Shown: positions 9,582-18,864 of the stretch, one piece after another | Numbering within the stretch: the first letter of the stretch is position 1 | How the letters are laid out: every line of letters begins with the position of its first letter | Assembly: GCF_905171775.1 (NCBI RefSeq) | Contig: NC_053491.1 | Span: forward strand, 226,228,247 to 226,292,246 | DNA from: Rana temporaria | Taxonomy: Eukaryota; Chordata; Amphibia; Anura; Ranidae | Length of the DNA stretch: 64,000 nt | Direction of reading: 5' to 3' | The notes under the pieces: generated by a model | Seen by the model: the letters and a program-made list of their open reading frames with translations, nothing else | Databases searched by the model: none | Told to the model about the DNA's origin: nothing | Translations under genes and position numbers: made by a program

Positions 9582-11552
9582 GTGGAGTGCTCCTCCGTCC
9601 TCCTCCAGCCCCCGAGAAACCGCAATGACTCTCCGCTACAGGTAGGGGGAAGACTTCAGGAGTTTGTCCCCCAGTGGAGAGGCAGCACCCCAAATCTGTT
9701 TATCTTGAACCTTCTTCAAAATGGTTACGAGATAGAGTTCAGGGAAGAACCCCCGAAGAAATTTCTGGCAACAAATGTTCCAAGGGATCCCGCCAAGGCC
9801 CTGGCTTTGAAGTCCCTAATTCAGGAGCTGTTGGACCAAAGGGTAATTGTGCCGGTTCCAAAAGCGGAATTTTTTCAGGGGTTCTATTCTCATGTTTTTC
9901 TGATAAGAAAACCATCAGGAAAGTACCGCCTTATCTTAAACCTAAAGGAACTAAACCTGTCAGTGTTGTACAGAAAATTTTGCATGGATTCCATCTTTTC
10001 CGTAAGAAACCTCCTAAGTCGGGGTTGCTTCATGGCAACAATAGACTTACGAGATGCCTACTTACACATTCCCATTACGGCCAGCTCCCAAAAGTTTTTG
10101 AGATTGGCTCTGAGGGAAGGAAAGAAAATAGTTCACCTACAGTTCAGGGCTCTTCCCTTTGGCCTGTCGTCATCCCCAAGGGTATTTACGAAGGTGATGG
10201 CAGAAGCGCTGGCACCTCTTCGTCTAGAGGGGATCTCTGTGGTCCCTTATCTAGACGACCTGCTGTTTTTTGCCCAGTCCAGGGAGGGGCTTCAAAAGGA
10301 TCTAGACAGGGCCCGGTCTCACTTGGAAGACATTGGGTGGATCCTGAATCTCCAAAAATCAAGCCTGATTCCGTCTCAACAGGTTCTATTTTTGGGCTTC
10401 CAGATAGATTCCGTGGAGCAGAAAGTTTTCCTCCCAGAAGAAAAGCAAAGAAAGGTGATAGAGATGGTTTCTCTTCTACAAGGCAGTCAGGAGATTTCCA
10501 TCAGGAGGATTATGTCAGTCCTAGGAACCCTGACTTCCTCTATACCCGCAGTGCCCTGGGCCAGGACCCACTTCAGACCGCTGCAGGATTTTTTATTAAA
10601 GGTCTGGGACCGCGATCAAAAGTCCTTAGACTTACTGGTAAAAATTCCCACCAAGGTGAAAAGGAGCCTCTGGTGGTGGAGAGACCAGGAAAGACTGTCG
10701 GTGGGTCTGTTGTGGTCCTTCCCATCCCAAGTAAGGATAACGACAGACGCCAGCTCCTGGGGCTGGGGGGCCCACATGAACAGTCATTGGACCCAGGGGT
10801 CATGGTCCGCAGGAGAGGCGAGAAATTCCTCAAATTGGAGGGAATTAAAGGCGGTAGAATTGGCTTTACTGGCCTTCGCTTCAGAAGTAGGAGGACAACA
10901 TTTACAGGTCCTATCGGACAATGCCACAACAGTGGCTTATGTCAACAGACAAGGGGGCACCAGAAGCAAAGGGCTTCAGGTCTTAGCCGGAAAGATCCTA
11001 AGGTGGGCAGAGTCCCATACTCTATCCTTGTCCGCGGTCCATCTAAAGGGGACCCTGAATTGCGTGGCAGACTTCTTAAGCAGAAATTTGATTCGGGAAG
11101 CGGACTGGCAGTTGAACCCGGAAGTGTTCAGTCTGATAACAGAAAAGTGGGGACAGCCAGAGATAGATTTGTTTGCGAATCAAGAGAATGCACAGATCTC
11201 TCAGTTCTTCTCCTTAGACAGGAGCAAGTCAGCTGCGGGGACGGACGCCCTAGCACACAGCTGGAATTTCCATCTTTGTTATGCTTTTCCCCCTTTTCAG
11301 CTCATTCCGCAGGTCATAGCAAAAATGAAGAGGGAAAATACTACAGTAATCCTGATCACCCCATTTTGGCCCAAAAGGCCTTGGTTTTCTGCCCTTCTAC
11401 TGATGCAAATCAGACCGTTCTGGCATCTACCTCTGAGACACGACCTGCTTTTACAAGGTCCTCTGTTTCACCGAGACATAAAAAAACTAAGTCTTACGGC
11501 TTGGCTTCTGAGGAGCAACTCCTCAGGAGAAAAGGGTTTTCGGCCAGATTAA
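9582..11552 (+). CDS. DIRS reverse transcriptase-RNase H
   Basis: This 656-residue protein makes cDNA from the element RNA and degrades the RNA strand. The RT core spans about residues 60-270: KYRLILNLKELN (fingers), ATIDLRDAYLH (motif A aspartate, about residue 154), LPFGLSSSPRVFTKVM (motif B), and VVPYLDDLLFF (motif C, YLDD, about residue 222). RNase H spans about residues 385-500, with the acidic residues in TTDASSWGWG, ELKAVELALL and LSDNATTVAYVNRQGG. A C-terminal extension contains INLFANQ-type and FWPKRPWFS motifs seen also in copy 2. There is no aspartic protease or DDE integrase, as expected for DIRS. It overlaps a long open +1 frame that leads into the recombinase. The ATG at 9582 follows the gag stop directly. 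Confidence 0.92.
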   Translation: MECSSVLLQPPRNRNDSPLQVGGRLQEFVPQWRGSTPNLFILNLLQNGYEIEFREEPPKKFLATNVPRDPAKALALKSLIQELLDQRVIVPVPKAEFFQGFYSHVFLIRKPSGKYRLILNLKELNLSVLYRKFCMDSIFSVRNLLSRGCFMATIDLRDAYLHIPITASSQKFLRLALREGKKIVHLQFRALPFGLSSSPRVFTKVMAEALAPLRLEGISVVPYLDDLLFFAQSREGLQKDLDRARSHLEDIGWILNLQKSSLIPSQQVLFLGFQIDSVEQKVFLPEEKQRKVIEMVSLLQGSQEISIRRIMSVLGTLTSSIPAVPWARTHFRPLQDFLLKVWDRDQKSLDLLVKIPTKVKRSLWWWRDQERLSVGLLWSFPSQVRITTDASSWGWGAHMNSHWTQGSWSAGEARNSSNWRELKAVELALLAFASEVGGQHLQVLSDNATTVAYVNRQGGTRSKGLQVLAGKILRWAESHTLSLSAVHLKGTLNCVADFLSRNLIREADWQLNPEVFSLITEKWGQPEIDLFANQENAQISQFFSLDRSKSAAGTDALAHSWNFHLCYAFPPFQLIPQVIAKMKRENTTVILITPFWPKRPWFSALLLMQIRPFWHLPLRHDLLLQGPLFHRDIKKLSLTAWLLRSNSSGEKGFRPD

Positions 11553-12535
11553 TAGCAACTCTCCTGTCGAGTAGGAAACGGGTCACGAGGGCTATCTATT
11601 TCAAGGTCTGGAAGACTTTCAATACATGGTGCTCTGTATCAGGCAGATTTGTAGAAGAAACTTCCTCTATCTTGGAATTTCTTCAAGAAGGAGCCGACAA
11701 AGGGTTAGCGGTGAGCACCCTGAAGGTTCAAGTAGCCGCGCTGGGGGTATTCCTAGAAAGATCTGTTTCAGCAGATCCATTAGTAGTAAGGTTCTTTAAA
11801 GCCCTGGTTAGGTCCAGACCGATAGTGGTAAAGGATTGTTCCGCATGGGATTTGCCAGTAGTCTTACAGGCCATGACCAAGGAACCTTTTGAACCTTTGA
11901 ATATAGCGTCTCTTAAGTTATTAACGTTAAAAACCGTTTTTTTAGTGGCTGTCACTACAGCTCGCAGGATCAGCGAGTTACAAGCCTTGTCCGTCAGAGA
12001 ACCTTTTTGTTTAATTTTTTCGGACAGAATTGTGTTAAAACCAGACCCAAGTTTTTTACCGAAAGTTGCTTCGTTCAAAAATCGGTCTCAAGAAATTATA
12101 CTGCCTTCATTTTGCTCTAATCCAAAAGGAAGAAAGGAAGAAGAATTCCATACCTTGGATGTCAAGAGAGCTGTTTTATGTTACTTGGAAACCACAAAAG
12201 CATATAGACGTTCAGATGCCTTGTTTATTTTATTTTCCGGTGATAAAAAAGGAAAGCAGGCGTCAAAAGGAACCATTGCCAGATGGCTCAGGATGGCCAT
12301 CTCAAATGCTTATTCAATCTCAGGTCAAGAATGTCCGGAGAATCTAAGAGCTCACTCTACTAGAGCAGCTGCGGTAAGTTGGGCAGAAAGAGCTGGTGCC
12401 ACCCCCGAACAGATCTGCAGAGCAGCCACCTGGTCAAGCTTGTCTACCTTTGCCCGTCATTACAGACTTGATCTAATGACGGCAGATGATCAGGCGTTCG
12501 GGAGAAAAGTCTTACAGGCTGTGGTCCCACCCTAA
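11450..12535 (+). CDS. DIRS tyrosine recombinase
   Basis: This integrates the circular cDNA by lambda-integrase-type chemistry. The N-terminal helical SAM-like/core-binding part (about 11500-11830) includes KRVTRAIYFKVWKTF and ILEFLQEGADKGLAVSTLKV. The catalytic part holds the expected residues: arginine in TTARRISELQAL (about 11956-11990), HSTR in RAHSTRAAAVSWAER (about 12349-12390), and HY in FARHYRLDL (about 12451-12475), where the tyrosine is the nucleophile. The protein ends KVLQAVVPP at 12535. The same frame is open back to 9674, overlapping RT-RNase H, so the true start is unknown; 11450 is the approximate start of recognisable recombinase sequence. Expression may be by reinitiation, frameshift or splicing. 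All catalytic residues appear present. Confidence 0.9.
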   Translation, partial: FTRSSVSPRHKKTKSYGLASEEQLLRRKGFSARLIATLLSSRKRVTRAIYFKVWKTFNTWCSVSGRFVEETSSILEFLQEGADKGLAVSTLKVQVAALGVFLERSVSADPLVVRFFKALVRSRPIVVKDCSAWDLPVVLQAMTKEPFEPLNIASLKLLTLKTVFLVAVTTARRISELQALSVREPFCLIFSDRIVLKPDPSFLPKVASFKNRSQEIILPSFCSNPKGRKEEEFHTLDVKRAVLCYLETTKAYRRSDALFILFSGDKKGKQASKGTIARWLRMAISNAYSISGQECPENLRAHSTRAAAVSWAERAGATPEQICRAATWSSLSTFARHYRLDLMTADDQAFGRKVLQAVVPP

Positions 12536-12548
12536 GGGGGTAAGTCTC

Positions 12549-12655
12549 GACTGTCCTCTCAGGTGCTGTCCTGAAAGCCGTTTTGGGAAAATGCAAGTTA
12601 GGCTTACCGGTAACTTGTTTTCCAGTAGGCTTTCAGGACAGCAGCAACCCGCCCT
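12549..12655 (+). repeat. DIRS copy 1 internal complementary region
   Basis: The first half (CTCAGGTGCTGTCCTGAAAG then CCGTTTTGGGAAAA) is the complement of the left end. The second half (TGCAAGTTAGGCTTACCGGT then AACTTGTTTTCCAGTAGGCT) is the complement of the right end. This abutment of both termini inside the element is the DIRS hallmark that allows formation of the circular intermediate. Confidence 0.9.
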
Positions 12656-12746
12656 TGGTTTTTTCTTATGTAAAGATTCTGCTGTAATACTATGTAATAA
12701 CTGTCACTTATGTGTTGCAGCCGGGGCTGGAGGTCTCTACAACCAA

Positions 12747-12884
12747 CTGGAGAGTGGAAGGGGAGGCTTCCCTTTAAAGTCTTGATTGGTGGAGGTGTTT
12801 CCTGTGGAGGAGGAGCCATGATATCTCTCAGGTGCTGTCCTGAAAGCCTACTGGAAAACAAGTTACCGGTAAGCCTAACTTGCA
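12747..12884 (-). repeat. DIRS copy 1 right inverted terminal repeat
   Basis: This is the reverse complement of the left terminal region (7491-7588), extended outward by CTACTGGAAAACAAGTTACC and GGTAAGCCTAACTTGCA, which match only the internal complementary region. It ends at a TTTT tract shared with the left flank. Confidence 0.9.
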
Positions 12885-13440
12885 TTTTCGGACATGTGTT
12901 TTTGATGCTTTTTTTTATTTGGCCAATTTGTTGTTGGGCAGATTAAATGATGCAAAATGCGTTAAACACACGCTAAAAAACGCATTACATGCTTTTCTGC
13001 AGCGTCTCAATTGAAGTCTATTAAACCAAAAGAGCTATAAAAAAAAGCAGCGTTTCGCATTTAAAAAATGTCCCTGACCCTTTCCAAAAACGCAGAGGCA
13101 CAAAAATGCATTATTGTGAACCTGTTCCATAGGAACCCACGTTAAAAAAACATTTCCTCCGCTTCTGCAATAAGCATGAAAAAAAAAACGCCTGTGTGTG
13201 AATAGAGCCAGAAGCATGTTGTGCGTTTTTGCTGCAATTTTGCCACGATTTGTGTTTTAATCCGCATAACAACAAATTGGCCTAAAAAAAATAAAAGCAT
13301 AGAAAATGCATAAAATAAACAGTTCAAAAACGTGTGTGCAAAACGCACCATAAATAGCCCTGCAAAAACAATCGAAAGCAAACTGCATAGATGTGACCCG
13401 AGCCTTGAGGTTCCGTGTGTAACAATGCAGCATGTTCGCA
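12885..13440. other. Right half of split foldback repeat plus AT-rich spacer
   Basis: This is the continuation of the host repeat interrupted at 7480. It has TTTTTGATGC and AAAACGCATT words, CAATTGAAGTCTATTAAACC, and many short inverted segments. No gene was seen. Confidence 0.45.
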
Positions 13441-13448
13441 TTTTCAAG

Positions 13449-14177
13449 TAGACATGTGCATTCGTTTTCGTTAGAATGCATTTTCGTCCGAAAATCGGTT
13501 TTTTTCGTTATCGTTTTAACAAACGATAGCGAAAGTGCAAGAAACGAAAACCGAAAGATCCGACATAAAAAATGCTTTGTTTTCGTTGCGGTAAAAATTC
13601 GATATAGAGAGATTCGACATTATAGGGAAAAGATTCGACATTATAGGGAAAAGATTCGACATTATAGGGAAAAGATTCGACATTATAGGGAAAAGATTCG
13701 ACATTATAGGGAAAAGATTCGACATTATAGGGAAAAGATTCGACATTATAGGGAAAAGATTCGACATCATAGGGAAAAGATTCGACACTATAGAAATAAT
13801 AGATTTGACATTACAGAGAATAGATTTCGATTTACGAGAAAATAGATTAGACATTATAGAGAATAGATTCGACATTATTACTAGTCATACAACATTAGAA
13901 TTCTTGTAGGCGGAATATTCGAAAGGAAATGTACGATTCAACGTAAAGATTCGACGTTCCGTCGAATATTTTTTTGACCCTTAGACAGAAACCAACAAAG
14001 ATTCGACGTTCTGGGGAATATTCTTTTGACCATTCGACAGAAACCAAGTATTATTGGATTTTCGGACGAAAGCTATTCCCCAACGAAAAACGAAATAAAT
14101 CAAAACGATTTTCGGGAGTAACTAAATTTATTTTACAAACGAAAACGAAACAAAATATTCCAGTCTGAGCATGTCTA
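13449..14177. mobile_element. hAT-type MITE with 8-bp TSD and internal tandem array
   Basis: The target-site duplication TTTTCAAG is at 13441-13448 and 14178-14185. The ends are TAGACATGTGC and GAGCATGTCTA, followed inward by CGTTTTCG-type words on both sides. It is 729 bp long with no transposase. The interior is filled by a 21-bp tandem repeat and degenerate flanking units (GATTCGACGTT and the like). Confidence 0.85.
13605..13875. repeat. 21-bp tandem repeat inside the hAT MITE
   Basis: There are about nine near-identical head-to-tail copies of AAAAGATTCGACATTATAGG plus G, then degenerate units with AATAGATT variants. The period is a multiple of three, so an open frame encoding repeated REKIRHY heptads results. 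This is a by-product and not a gene. Confidence 0.93.
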
Positions 14178-14185
14178 TTTTCAAG

Positions 14186-16390
14186 TAGCGCTGCAGGGGG
14201 CATTGGGGGCATAGATCATCGAAATTCAAACAAACACAACAGCCATCAGCACAGGGGATATTCTTTCATGATAAGTACCACTCCTGGTAATGTGTGTTTT
14301 TTTATTTTATTTTTTTATTAATAAAACTTTGACTTTAAATTATTGCGATCATGCATAAATAGATCCATAGTAGATATTTATTTCTGCTGGTGATGAGAAA
14401 AATGTGTGGCCAATAATTATAAACAGTAGAGCCTGGGTTGGGTTTACACTGCTATGATCCCAAAGTCATGCGATTTGCTTGGGACTTTTGTGATTTTACA
14501 TTGCAGTCTATGACACTCAGGTTGCACCAAAGTTGCAGAGAAGTAGTGCAAGAACTTCTTTTTTTTTTTTTCGCTGTGACTTGAGTCACATTGATTTAAG
14601 ACTTGGTTATAAAGCTTAAACATTTTTTTACCTTAAAGTGTAACGTCACCCAAAAGAGGAAGTTTCCCCTTTAAAGTGATTATAAACAATCACCTTTTAA
14701 AACGGCTCATTCGGTTTAAAATAGAAATGAACAGCAAAACGTTTGTGTATAGATATCATTTTTTTTATTTTTATAAATACCTTTTTATCCCTCTTTTGTT
14801 TATAAGTGATTACATTCCCCCTGTTTTAAGCTGCATAAGAGCTGGGGGAGGAGAAGCAGAAGCGCACTGAGCTTCCCAGTGAATGGCTGTGCAGTGAGGG
14901 CGTGTAAAGTCTGATCATTGGAGGAGAGCACACTGAGTTCCCAGTATAGCTAGAGATCTGACCACTCTGTGTTCTCCTGCTTAGTGTGGTCAGTTTTTAT
15001 TAGGAAAGCCGAGGCACTGACAGGAACACCAGTGATTTCACATAAACGAAAAAATGCAGAGAACGTGATAGTTTATCATACAAGTACATGGTACAGCAAG
15101 CACGTATCACGAATATGAAGTGTTGGGGTAACAAATGCTGTTCTACTTTTGACAGGTACTTGCTCACACTTCGGCCCTCCCTTCACCCGCAGCTTTCTGG
15201 GACACGTCACAGCTTCCCACACTAAAGATGGCAGCACCATGGACCCAAAGACTAGTGAAGAACTAGCCGGGGTGAGGACAGCGCTGGTCCCATAGACAGG
15301 TAATTGTCCTTTTTCTCAAATTCAGTATCTTGTTCCGAGTTTAAATATTTTTTTCTACAGTGAAAAAACGCTTTAATGCATTCCTTGTTAAGGCTCAGTT
15401 CACATTACTACAACGTGATTTTGCCATCATTTTCACTGCGATTGTGTCGTGTGAACGATTAGACTTTGATGCGACTTGGTCCCGTTTTTTGCATAATCTT
15501 TGGAGCCAAGTTGTACTGTAAATCGCATCAAAGTAGCCTTTTCCAAAATCACACCGTGCCGAGTCGCATTGATGAGAAAGGGCGCCATTGAATATAATGT
15601 TATTTCCGTCGTCATGTGATTCTGTTTGGGTGTATTTATGCACTGGGCGTGTCTCACTAATTACGCCGGGCCTAGTTCATATCTCACTGATTACGCCGGG
15701 CCGAGTTCTGAGCATGCACAGAGAGGCGCTGAACATAGTCAGCGTCATGCGCGCATGCGCAGTCCAGCCCGCCCTTCATTTGCATGGGGTCACGGCTCAT
15801 TTCAATGGAACACGCCCACTTCCTTCCCACTTTCAATTACACTGCCTTACGCCTCATAATTTACGTTACGCCGGCGCATATTTGGACGCAAATACTCTGT
15901 GGTACTCGCCTCTCTAAATTGAGCCGGCGTAACGTAAATGAGATGCGTTACGCCGGTCTATATATGCGCCGATGTACGTGGATCTACCCCGAAGTGCTTA
16001 AAAATAAACCAGTGCTCTAAAAATAATCTACTGTATATGCGTTACGCCCAAATCCAATTGTGATCTTGATAAGGCAAGCTTAAAGGTGCTGTTTCCATGC
16101 AGGTGTGAAAGTGTTCCCCTCCAAAACCGGACTCGCCAAAATGTAAGACCCCTTTGGGTCAGATGGAGCTTTGCAAATATAACTCCTCTGATTGTTTAGT
16201 AGGATGAGCCAAACACCCTCCAGTTCAGTTCGCACCAGAACATGCGAAAAGTCTGGTATGGATTTGGGGGGGGGTGTTGAATCTTCTGTGCTGGGTTCCC
16301 TTTAAAATCCATACCAGACCTGAAGGGCCCTGATTTAGATGTCAAACTTCAGACAGACTTGTACATTTTTGCACGGAGCCCCAGACCGAG
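14186..16390. other. Non-genic region with MITE fragments
   Basis: Around 14672-15372 the sequence runs from TTTAAAGTGATTATAAAC to AACGCTTTAA, a possible TTAA-type MITE related to the repeat starting AAAGTGATTGTAAAG at about 48212; its ends are uncertain. 15640-15965 carries repeated TTACGCCGG and CGTAACGTAAAT words like the arms of the foldback at 25649-26352. 16240-16330 carries GTCTGGTATGGATTT and AAATCCATACCAGACC, an inverted pair also found near 21730-21830. Confidence 0.4.
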
Positions 16391-17150
16391 GGTGATTGAT
16401 GGTTATCGTAATAGTAATACTCACGTATACATTAAAATACACCAAGGGGTGTAGTTGGGATGTTTTAGGGCCCCTTATCAATCTTATGGATCCTTTCTTT
16501 TCTTTCAACAATCCCAGTTATATTGATTATTTTAATGTACACTTAAGTATGGTGATTATGCCCTTTTCCGTATTTCCTAGATATCTACCATTACCAAGAC
16601 CTGTTATTGAGACTTGTACTGTGGCATATAGTGACAGATTGGACATATGCCTGACGAACTTCCCTATCTGTTATAAAAGTTGGCAACAACTAGCAGGGCT
16701 GCTGATAGGTGGGGACCACCAGTCCTCCTGTAGGGGGCCCAAACAGCAGAAGGATGCCCTGTGCAGCTCTCTGCAGCAGCTGAAAGATTGTTTCTCCTCC
16801 TCCTGTCGGCTTTCAGCTGCTGCAGGGAGAGACACAGACACAGGGCATAATTTCTGTAATTGCTTCCCCAACACTGATCCCCCTCCCTGTTCTGCCTGCT
16901 TCTGATTCCTCCCACCCCCATGTGCCTCTGTCACTGGGCCGCCCCCCGCAGCGCTGCAGGCTTTCCTGTCCTGTAAAAGAAATAACAAAAAAAAAAATAT
17001 TAAACATTGTAATAAATAATTTAAAAAAATTGTAAGATAAAATAATTGTAAAAATGTTAAACATGAAAAAATATATATTTATTTTATTTTTTAATGTAAA
17101 AAAACGATTAAAAAGGGCAAATTAACACAGGCTATCTGTTATGTTTGTGT
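16391..17150. other. Unassigned region
   Basis: A 169-codon open frame at 16396-16905 has no recognisable domain, and its C-terminal part reads through CAGCTG-rich inverted sequence (16770-16830). No splice-site context or homology was recognised. The tail is AT-rich. Probably not a gene. Confidence 0.35.
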
Positions 17151-17159
17151 CCGCTTATA

Positions 17160-17590
17160 AAGAATTTAGTGTATTTTTATTGAACATATGGTGTTGATAT
17201 ATTGGAGGGGCCCTGCCAGGTAGGCTGTACAGGGCCCCGTGATTTCTAACGGCAGCTCTGACGACTAGTCTTAGTACTATTGTGTTTCTTTGTATGCTTA
17301 TTTATAGATAGGCATGTATAGCATCTGGTGCAAGAAGCTTTATTGAATAGCCTTTGCACTGAAGTTGACAGTTATTATAGAGCTTGGCTGTAGTTTTCTT
17401 CCTGATGAAGCCTGCAGTGACCCGAGAAACACGTCAAAGTCACAGCAAGCAACCCATCACCCAATTATAGCAGGGATGATGAGGAAACTACCATACAGCA
17501 TCATATATGAAAATGTTTGTATTGGTATATGAGTCTTTTCACTGTTTACATGTTTTTAATTTTTGTATAATAAATATTTGATATTTTGTC
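17160..17590 (+). mobile_element. Possible Penelope-like element 3' (pLTR) fragment
   Basis: This carries CCTGATGAAGCC, then GAGAAACACGTC at 17401-17440, followed about 130 bp later by TATAATAAATATTTGATATT. The same arrangement (CTGAWGA, hairpin, GAAAC, then an AATAAA-type AT tract) recurs on the minus strand at 31470-31350 and, without a clear AATAAA word, at 26590-26370. The 31.4-kb case lies on the same strand as Penelope-type coding remnants. The family assignment is inference from this association. Confidence 0.4.
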
Positions 17591-18376
17591 ATACTTAACT
17601 TAAAGTCCTTAATTAAGTTTCTGTTTATTTATTCTTCTTTTTTTTTTTTTTTTTGTGAAGGGCTCCTCCTCCTCACTCCCTTTTATCAATCTTCCATTAT
17701 TCACAAGCCAGGGATGGAAATTAACAAAAAGCAAGCTTCCATAGCATTATACCGTTGATTTTTATTAAAAAAAAAAAGGTATAAAAACGCACGTGCAACA
17801 TACAGTATTAGATGAATGGGGCTTTAAGAAAATTAATAGCCTGGACACTCTACGCTCCTCGGACCTGATATTCCAAGAACCGGAAGTACTGCAATGACGC
17901 AAATGGCTCCCAACGCATTTCATCAACGTGACGTCAGGAGCGGCCTTAAAAAGCTAAATACACCTTGCTTCTCTGCACAGCCAGGCAGGTGACACCATTG
18001 TTTTATGGTTCAGATTTACACTTTCTTAAGTCACCCTCCCCCCCCATCTCAAGCCTGCGCATAAGATAATGAATCTTTATCATCACACTGATATATTTTC
18101 CAGTGAACAAGCAGGTAACATAGGAAGCTCATCTAGAAAGCTGTGGGTTTATCTTCCTGGCCTAATCAGTTTGATGCTGCATCTGTCCCCTGCCGGCTCT
18201 AAGGCTGAGAACCAAGCGATCAAACACCGCTGATTGCTCGTTTCTCAGTGCTCCCTGAGCAGAGAACTGCTGACTATCAGTCAATGATATCTCTTCTCCC
18301 CCGCTCTCACTGAAGTGCTGGGTTGGGGAAGAGGGCGGGAGCAACCGGCTAAGGCTCTCAGCGGCTTGCCGAGAGT
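17591..18376. other. Unassigned spacer
   Basis: There is a T-run near 17638-17655, a short A-run near 17769, and an inverted AGCACTGAGAAAC / GTTTCTCAGTGCT-like segment near 18235-18250. No exon, transposase or defined element end was recognised. Confidence 0.35.
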
Positions 18377-18380
18377 TTAA

Positions 18381-18860
18381 AGCGGATGTGCCATGGGGAA
18401 AAAATATTAAAAGCCAGCAGCTACAAATACTGCAGCTGCTGACTTTTAATATTAGGACACTTACCTGTCCTGGAGTCCAGCGCTGATCGCAGCAGAGCAC
18501 GAGCGATCGCTCGTCTCTCTGCTGCTCCCCCCGCCATCCACGCTGAGGGAACCAGGAAGTGAAGCGCTGCGGCTTCACTGCCCGGTTCCCTACGGCGCAT
18601 GCGCGAGTCGCGCTGCGCCCGCTGATTGGCTCACATGCTGTGTGCTGGGAGCCGAGTGTTCCCAGCACACAACGGGCGGCAGACGGGAAGTCAGAAAAAC
18701 CCGTCTTTCGCCCGTAGCGTGTGGCCGGAAGTGGGTGCAAATACCTGTCTTTAGACAGGTATCTGCACCCCCCTCCCCCCTGAAAGGTGTCAAATGTGAC
18801 ACCGGAGGGGGGGGGGCGGGTTCCGATCAGCGGGACTCCACTTTAGGGTGGAGAACCGCT
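18381..18860 (+). mobile_element. TTAA-flanked MITE, family B
   Basis: TTAA is at 18377-18380 and 18861-18864. The element starts AGCGGATGTGCC and ends GGTGGAGAACCGCT. Its core is a foldback, GCCAGCAGCTACAAATACTG with CAGCTGCTGACTTTTAATAT, followed by GGACACTTACCTGTCCTGGA and a CpG-rich stretch. Other copies are at 52368-52805 (same orientation), 56211-56624 and 20171-21083 (opposite). It is non-coding. TTAAAG-type termini with TTAA duplication resemble the Kolobok/T2 MITEs known from Xenopus. Confidence 0.85.
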
Positions 18861-18864
18861 TTAA

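Larger units (their letters stand above)
7481..12884 (+). mobile_element. DIRS1-like tyrosine-recombinase retrotransposon, copy 1 (near intact)
   Basis: DIRS elements copy through reverse transcription and integrate a circular DNA with a tyrosine recombinase, leaving no target-site duplication. The layout here is diagnostic: inverted terminal sequences (7491-7588 against 12747-12850), an internal complementary region after the last gene (12549-12655) that joins the complements of both outer ends, and the gene order gag, RT-RNase H, tyrosine recombinase. RT-RNase H and recombinase are uninterrupted; gag has one frameshift at a T8 run. Length is about 5.4 kb. Both ends abut a TTTT tract in a host repeat. 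A second, divergent element of the same group is at 39067-46267 in reverse. It looks like a recent insertion, since coding frames and CpGs are largely preserved. Confidence 0.92.

Noticed and set aside
9674..11450. Upstream half of the 953-codon frame as an extra DIRS protein domain
   Set aside because: No recognisable domain in this stretch. It is the +1 shadow of RT-RNase H, so only the recombinase part was annotated; the overlap is listed as a finding instead.
10573..12078. Antisense frames across the DIRS RT and recombinase genes
   Set aside because: They are shadows of strongly supported sense genes with no independent similarity.
13605..13800. Regular 21-bp repeats considered as a CRISPR-like array
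   Set aside because: Repeats are head-to-tail with no spacers, lie inside a hAT MITE, and the genome is a vertebrate.
13432..13845. 137-codon frame with REKIRHY heptad repeats as a coiled-coil protein
   Set aside because: It follows the 21-bp tandem unit; the complementary strand is equally open.
16396..16905. 169-codon plus-strand frame as a novel small gene
   Set aside because: No domain, signal, or splice structure, and the 3' part covers inverted CAGCTG-rich repeat sequence.
17401..17440. Functional hammerhead ribozyme
   Set aside because: CTGATGA and GAAAC are present, but stem II pairs poorly at this locus and no convincing stem I or III was found. Kept only as a relic hypothesis in the findings.
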